A DNA stretch of 24,451 bases from Roseiarcus sp043739325 (GTDB lineage Bacteria; Pseudomonadota; Alphaproteobacteria; Rhizobiales; Beijerinckiaceae): contig JAYUFK010000334.1 of the NCBI GenBank assembly GCA_043739325.1, forward strand, positions 1 to 24,451. Direction: 5' to 3'. This document shows positions 21,542 to 24,451 of the stretch, in pieces (position 1 is the first letter of the stretch; every line of letters starts with the position of its first letter). Position numbers and translations under genes: made by a program. The notes under the pieces were generated by a model that did no database searches, was not told the DNA's origin, and was given only the letters and a program-made list of their open reading frames with translations.

Positions 21542-22909
21542 ATGGGGCCGGAAGACGTCAAGACAGCCGCCGACGCGCGCCGCCTCGTCGAGGAGCGCGG
21601 ACTGAGTCACGTCAAAGTCGGCGTCTTCGACATCGACGGCGTGCTGCGCGGCAAATACATCGCGCGCGAAAAGTTCTTCTCGGCCCTCGCCAGCGGTTTC
21701 GGTTTTTGCGATGTCGTGCTGGGTTGGGACTCCAACGATCAGCTCTACGACAACGCGGCGTTTACCGGCTGGCACACCGCCTATCCCGACGCCATCTGCC
21801 GCATTCTGCCCCACACCTGCCGCCCGCTTCCGCTGGAAGGCGACATGCTGTTTTTCCTTGGCGAGTTCACCGAGCGCGCCGAGGAAATCTGCCCGCGCGG
21901 CGTGCTGCGCCGCGTGCTGAAACGCGCCGCCGACATGGGCTACAGCGTCAACGCCTCGGCCGAATTCGAATTCTTCGTGTTCGAGGAAACGCCGCATAGC
22001 GTACGCGAAAAGAATTATCGCGGCTTGAAGAATCTCACGCCGGGGTTCTTCGGCTATTCGCTGCTGCGCGCCGGCGCGCACGACGACTATTACCGCGATC
22101 TGCTGGCGATGTGCGAGACGATGCGCATGCCGATCGAGGGGCTGCACACAGAGACGGGCCCCGGCGTGCTCGAAGCCGCGCTTCAATATAGCGAGGCGCT
22201 CGAAGCCGCCGACCGCGCGGCGCTGTTCAAGACCTTCACCAAGATTTTTTCGCAGAAGCGCGGGCTGATGGCGACATTCATGGCCAAGTGGTCGCGCGAC
22301 TGGCCGGGCCAATCCGGGCACCTGCATGTCTCGCTGAAAGATTCTTCTGGCAAGCCGGTGTTCCACTACGCGGCCAGGCCGCAAGGCATCTCGGATACAA
22401 TGCGCCACTTCATCGGCGGACAGGCGGCGATGATGCCGGAGTTTCTGGCGATGATCGCCTCGACGGTGAATTCATACCGCCGTCTGATCCCCGGCTTCTG
22501 GGCACCCACTGTCGCCAACTGGGGCGTAGAAAATCGCACCTGCGCGTTGCGCGCCATTCCTGGTTCGCCCTATTCGCAGCGCGTCGAATATCGCGTCGCC
22601 GCCGCCGATATCAATCCCTATATCGCGCTCGCCGCCGCGATTGGCTCTGGCCTGTGGGGTATCGAAAACAAAATCGAACCTGACGATGCCGTCGTCGGCA
22701 ACGCCTACGAGCGCACCTTCCCCGCCAAGCGCCAGTTGCCGCGCTCGCTCGGCGAAGCAGCGCAAAAGCTGCTGCGCTCAAAACCGGCGCGCGAACTGTT
22801 TGGCGCGCCGTTTGTCGAGCATTACGGCGCAACGCGCGATTGGGAGGACCGCGAATCGCGTAAAGCCATCACCGACTGGGAACTCGCGCGCTATTTCGAG
22901 ATCATCTGA
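21542..22909 (+). CDS. glutamine-synthetase-like gamma-glutamyl ligase
   Basis: Protein of 455 residues with a complete glutamine synthetase catalytic fold, closest in motifs to the PuuA/GlnT-type ligases rather than housekeeping GlnA. Metal-binding Glu141 and Glu143 lie in SAEFEFFVFEE, Glu204 in HTETGPGVLEAAL, and the ATP/metal motif is GQSGHLHVS (256-264). NRTCALRAIPGSP (331-343) and QRVEYRVAAADINPYIALAAAIGSGLWGIE (346-375) form the glutamate/ATP site. The adenylylation motif of type I GlnA is absent. The upstream in-frame TTG 21524 is rejected because GAGGGGAG lies between it and ATG 21542. It likely gamma-glutamylates an amine using ATP; the amine is unknown. The stop overlaps the start of the aldehyde dehydrogenase gene (TGATG), so the two are translationally coupled. 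Confidence 0.9.
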   Translation: MGPEDVKTAADARRLVEERGLSHVKVGVFDIDGVLRGKYIAREKFFSALASGFGFCDVVLGWDSNDQLYDNAAFTGWHTAYPDAICRILPHTCRPLPLEGDMLFFLGEFTERAEEICPRGVLRRVLKRAADMGYSVNASAEFEFFVFEETPHSVREKNYRGLKNLTPGFFGYSLLRAGAHDDYYRDLLAMCETMRMPIEGLHTETGPGVLEAALQYSEALEAADRAALFKTFTKIFSQKRGLMATFMAKWSRDWPGQSGHLHVSLKDSSGKPVFHYAARPQGISDTMRHFIGGQAAMMPEFLAMIASTVNSYRRLIPGFWAPTVANWGVENRTCALRAIPGSPYSQRVEYRVAAADINPYIALAAAIGSGLWGIENKIEPDDAVVGNAYERTFPAKRQLPRSLGEAAQKLLRSKPARELFGAPFVEHYGATRDWEDRESRKAITDWELARYFEII

Positions 22910-24297
22910 TGAGCGACATTGTTTGCATTTCACCGGTGGATGGGCGCGAGGTCGTGCGCCGCGCGCCATCGAGCGGCGCGGAAGTCGCGAATGCGCTGAA
23001 ATCGGCGCGGGCGGCGCAGCGCGAATGGGCGAAAGCGGCGATCGCCGAGCGCGCCGCCTATTGTCTCAAAGCCGTTGACGCGATGCTGGCGATGGAGGCG
23101 GAGATTTCACCGGAACTCGCCTGGCAGATGGGCCGCCCGGTCCGCTACGGCGGCGGCGAAATGCGCGGTTTCGCCGAACGCGCGCGCCACATGATCGCCA
23201 TCGCTGAAGAAGCGCTCGCCGACATCACGCCTGCGCCGAAAGAAGGCTCCCGCCGCACTATCAAGCGCCAACCGCTTGGTCTGGTGCTGACCATCGCGCC
23301 ATGGAACTATCCCTATCTCACAGCCGTCAATTCCATCGTGCCCGCGTTGATGGCCGGCAACGCGGTGCTGCTGAAACATGCCGCGCAGACGCTGTTGGTC
23401 GGCGACCGTTTTCAAAAGGCGTTCGACAAGGCGGGCCTGCCGCCGCACGTGTTCCAGACGCTTACGCTCGGCCACGAGCAGACAACGCGATTGATCGCCG
23501 CGCGCGGCGTCGATCATGTCTGCTTCACCGGATCGGTCGAGGCTGGCCGCGCCATCGAGCGCGCCGCGGCGGGCGCTTTCATCGGCGTCGGGCTGGAGCT
23601 TGGCGGCAAGGACCCGGCCTATGTGCGCGGCGATGCCGCGTTCGATCATGCGGTCGAGAACATTGTCGACGGGGCGTTCTTCAATTCAGGACAATCGTGT
23701 TGCGGCATCGAGCGCATTTATGTCGCGGCGCCGTTGTTCGATCGTTTCGTCGAAGCGAGCGTCGCGTTGGCTGAGACTTACATCCTCGGCTCGCCGCTCG
23801 ACGCCGCAACGACTTTGGGCCCGATGGCGCGCGCCTCGCTTGCCGCGACAGTGCGCGAACAGACCGCCGAAGCGCTCGCAAGGGGCGCGAAGGCGCATAT
23901 CGACGAAAGCGCGTTTGCAATGAGCCGCGTTGGCACACCGTATCTCGCGCCGCAGATTCTCACGCAGGTCGATCACTCGATGAGCGTGATGATGGAAGAA
24001 AGCTTCGGCCCCGTCGTCGGCATCATGAAGGTCTCGTCGGACGAGGAGGCGATCCACCTTATGAACGACTCGCCCTACGGCCTCACCGCATCGCTCTGGA
24101 CTGGCGATGTCGAGGCGGCGGAAAAGATCGGCGCCGAATTGCAGACCGGCACCGTGTTCATGAACCGCGCTGACTATCTCGATCCGGCGTTGGCGTGGAC
24201 CGGCGTCAAGGACACCGGGCGCGGCGCGACGCTGTCGCGCGTCGGCTACGAGACGCTGACGCGGCCGAAGTCGTTTCATTTGCGCACCGTGGTTTGA
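22909..24297 (+). CDS. NAD(P)-dependent aldehyde dehydrogenase
   Basis: Aldehyde dehydrogenase superfamily protein of 462 residues, slightly short and of the succinate-semialdehyde-like subgroup. TIAPWNYP with Asn133, the cofactor-loop FTGSVEAG (206-213), the general base Glu230 in LELGGK, and the catalytic Cys264 in NSGQSCCG are all intact, so it should be a hydrolytic enzyme making a free acid. Its ATG lies within the stop of the glutamine-synthetase-like gene. By analogy with the Puu route, it may oxidise a gamma-glutamyl-amino-aldehyde formed from a gamma-glutamylated amine, but an amine oxidase and a gamma-glutamyl hydrolase would still be needed and are not in the window. The substrate is not determinable from sequence. 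Confidence 0.93.
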   Translation: MSDIVCISPVDGREVVRRAPSSGAEVANALKSARAAQREWAKAAIAERAAYCLKAVDAMLAMEAEISPELAWQMGRPVRYGGGEMRGFAERARHMIAIAEEALADITPAPKEGSRRTIKRQPLGLVLTIAPWNYPYLTAVNSIVPALMAGNAVLLKHAAQTLLVGDRFQKAFDKAGLPPHVFQTLTLGHEQTTRLIAARGVDHVCFTGSVEAGRAIERAAAGAFIGVGLELGGKDPAYVRGDAAFDHAVENIVDGAFFNSGQSCCGIERIYVAAPLFDRFVEASVALAETYILGSPLDAATTLGPMARASLAATVREQTAEALARGAKAHIDESAFAMSRVGTPYLAPQILTQVDHSMSVMMEESFGPVVGIMKVSSDEEAIHLMNDSPYGLTASLWTGDVEAAEKIGAELQTGTVFMNRADYLDPALAWTGVKDTGRGATLSRVGYETLTRPKSFHLRTVV

Positions 24298-24332
24298 GAT
24301 CCTAGCGATGACACATATCTCGATCACCGAAT

Positions 24333-24353
24333 CGTCATGGCCGGGCTTGTCCC
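24333..24353 (+). repeat. fragment of a common Hyphomicrobiales intergenic repeat
   Basis: The sequence CGTCATGGCCGGGCTTGTCCC, familiar as one arm of a palindromic repeat in many alphaproteobacteria, lies 35 bp after the aldehyde dehydrogenase. The second arm (GGCCAT...) is lost or replaced. The rest of the right end (24298-24451) shows no gene; TCTACTGGT occurs twice, at 24401-24409 and 24427-24435. Confidence 0.5.
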
Positions 24354-24451
24354 ACGACTGTCCGGTACGTGTTTTGCTTGCTGCGGCGCACGACATTGAT
24401 TCTACTGGTTTCCAGAGTTTTGCGACTCTACTGGTCACGAAAAAGGATCAA

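Noticed and set aside
21415..21999. Continuation of the permease frame into the glutamine-synthetase-like gene as a fusion protein
   Set aside because: Past 21414 the frame reads repeat sequence and then the wrong frame of the ligase gene. It has Arg-rich shadow composition.

Overview
The window is about 65% GC and gene-dense. It looks like chromosomal DNA from an alphaproteobacterium of the Hyphomicrobiales (Rhizobiales) type. Clade-typical markers are a DUF4175/TIGR02302 membrane protein, an FdxA-type 7Fe ferredoxin, a bacterial HIG1-domain two-helix protein, and short intergenic palindromes that are familiar from these genomes. I cannot name the genus. No tRNA, rRNA, CRISPR array, transposase or phage gene was found.

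Left part (1-9406): a large membrane-anchored DUF4175 protein is followed by a compact set of HIG1 two-helix protein, PduO-type cobalamin adenosyltransferase and anhydro-N-acetylmuramic acid kinase (anmK). A small secreted protein converges on anmK, and a hairpin terminator lies between them. Next come a membrane-anchored LysM protein and, on the minus strand, fdxA, an isobutyryl-CoA-dehydrogenase-like enzyme and 3-hydroxyisobutyrate dehydrogenase (mmsB).

Middle (9407-14293): an AT-richer leader of about 400 bp precedes a tight three-gene operon. It encodes a GCS2-type carboxylate-amine ligase, a class II glutamine amidotransferase (Cys2 exposed, EgtC/YafJ-like) and an AsnB-type amidotransferase that closely resembles the N-acetylglutaminylglutamine amidotransferase (AsnO) of osmoprotectant synthesis. 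The usual partner, the acetyltransferase/ATP-grasp synthetase Ngg, is not in the window. This makes the operon the best candidate for an unusual amidated-peptide pathway. A Uma2-family nuclease-fold protein converges on its end.

Right part (14294-24451): mmsA (methylmalonate-semialdehyde dehydrogenase) faces a divergent LysR regulator across 121 bp that contain a dyad operator candidate. Beyond it lie an M17 leucyl aminopeptidase, a TadD-like TPR lipoprotein under a CtrA-like box, a TauE/SafE permease, rpsT, the amino-terminal remnant of a nucleobase (NCS2) permease cut off at an intergenic repeat, and a translationally coupled pair of glutamine-synthetase-like ligase and aldehyde dehydrogenase.

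How the genes connect: the acyl-CoA dehydrogenase, mmsB and mmsA cover three steps of valine degradation to propionyl-CoA. Further propionyl-CoA use normally needs adenosylcobalamin, which the PduO-type enzyme supplies. AnmK, the LysM protein and the secreted protein concern the envelope. Three genes (DUF4175, anmK, leucyl aminopeptidase) appear to start with TTG.
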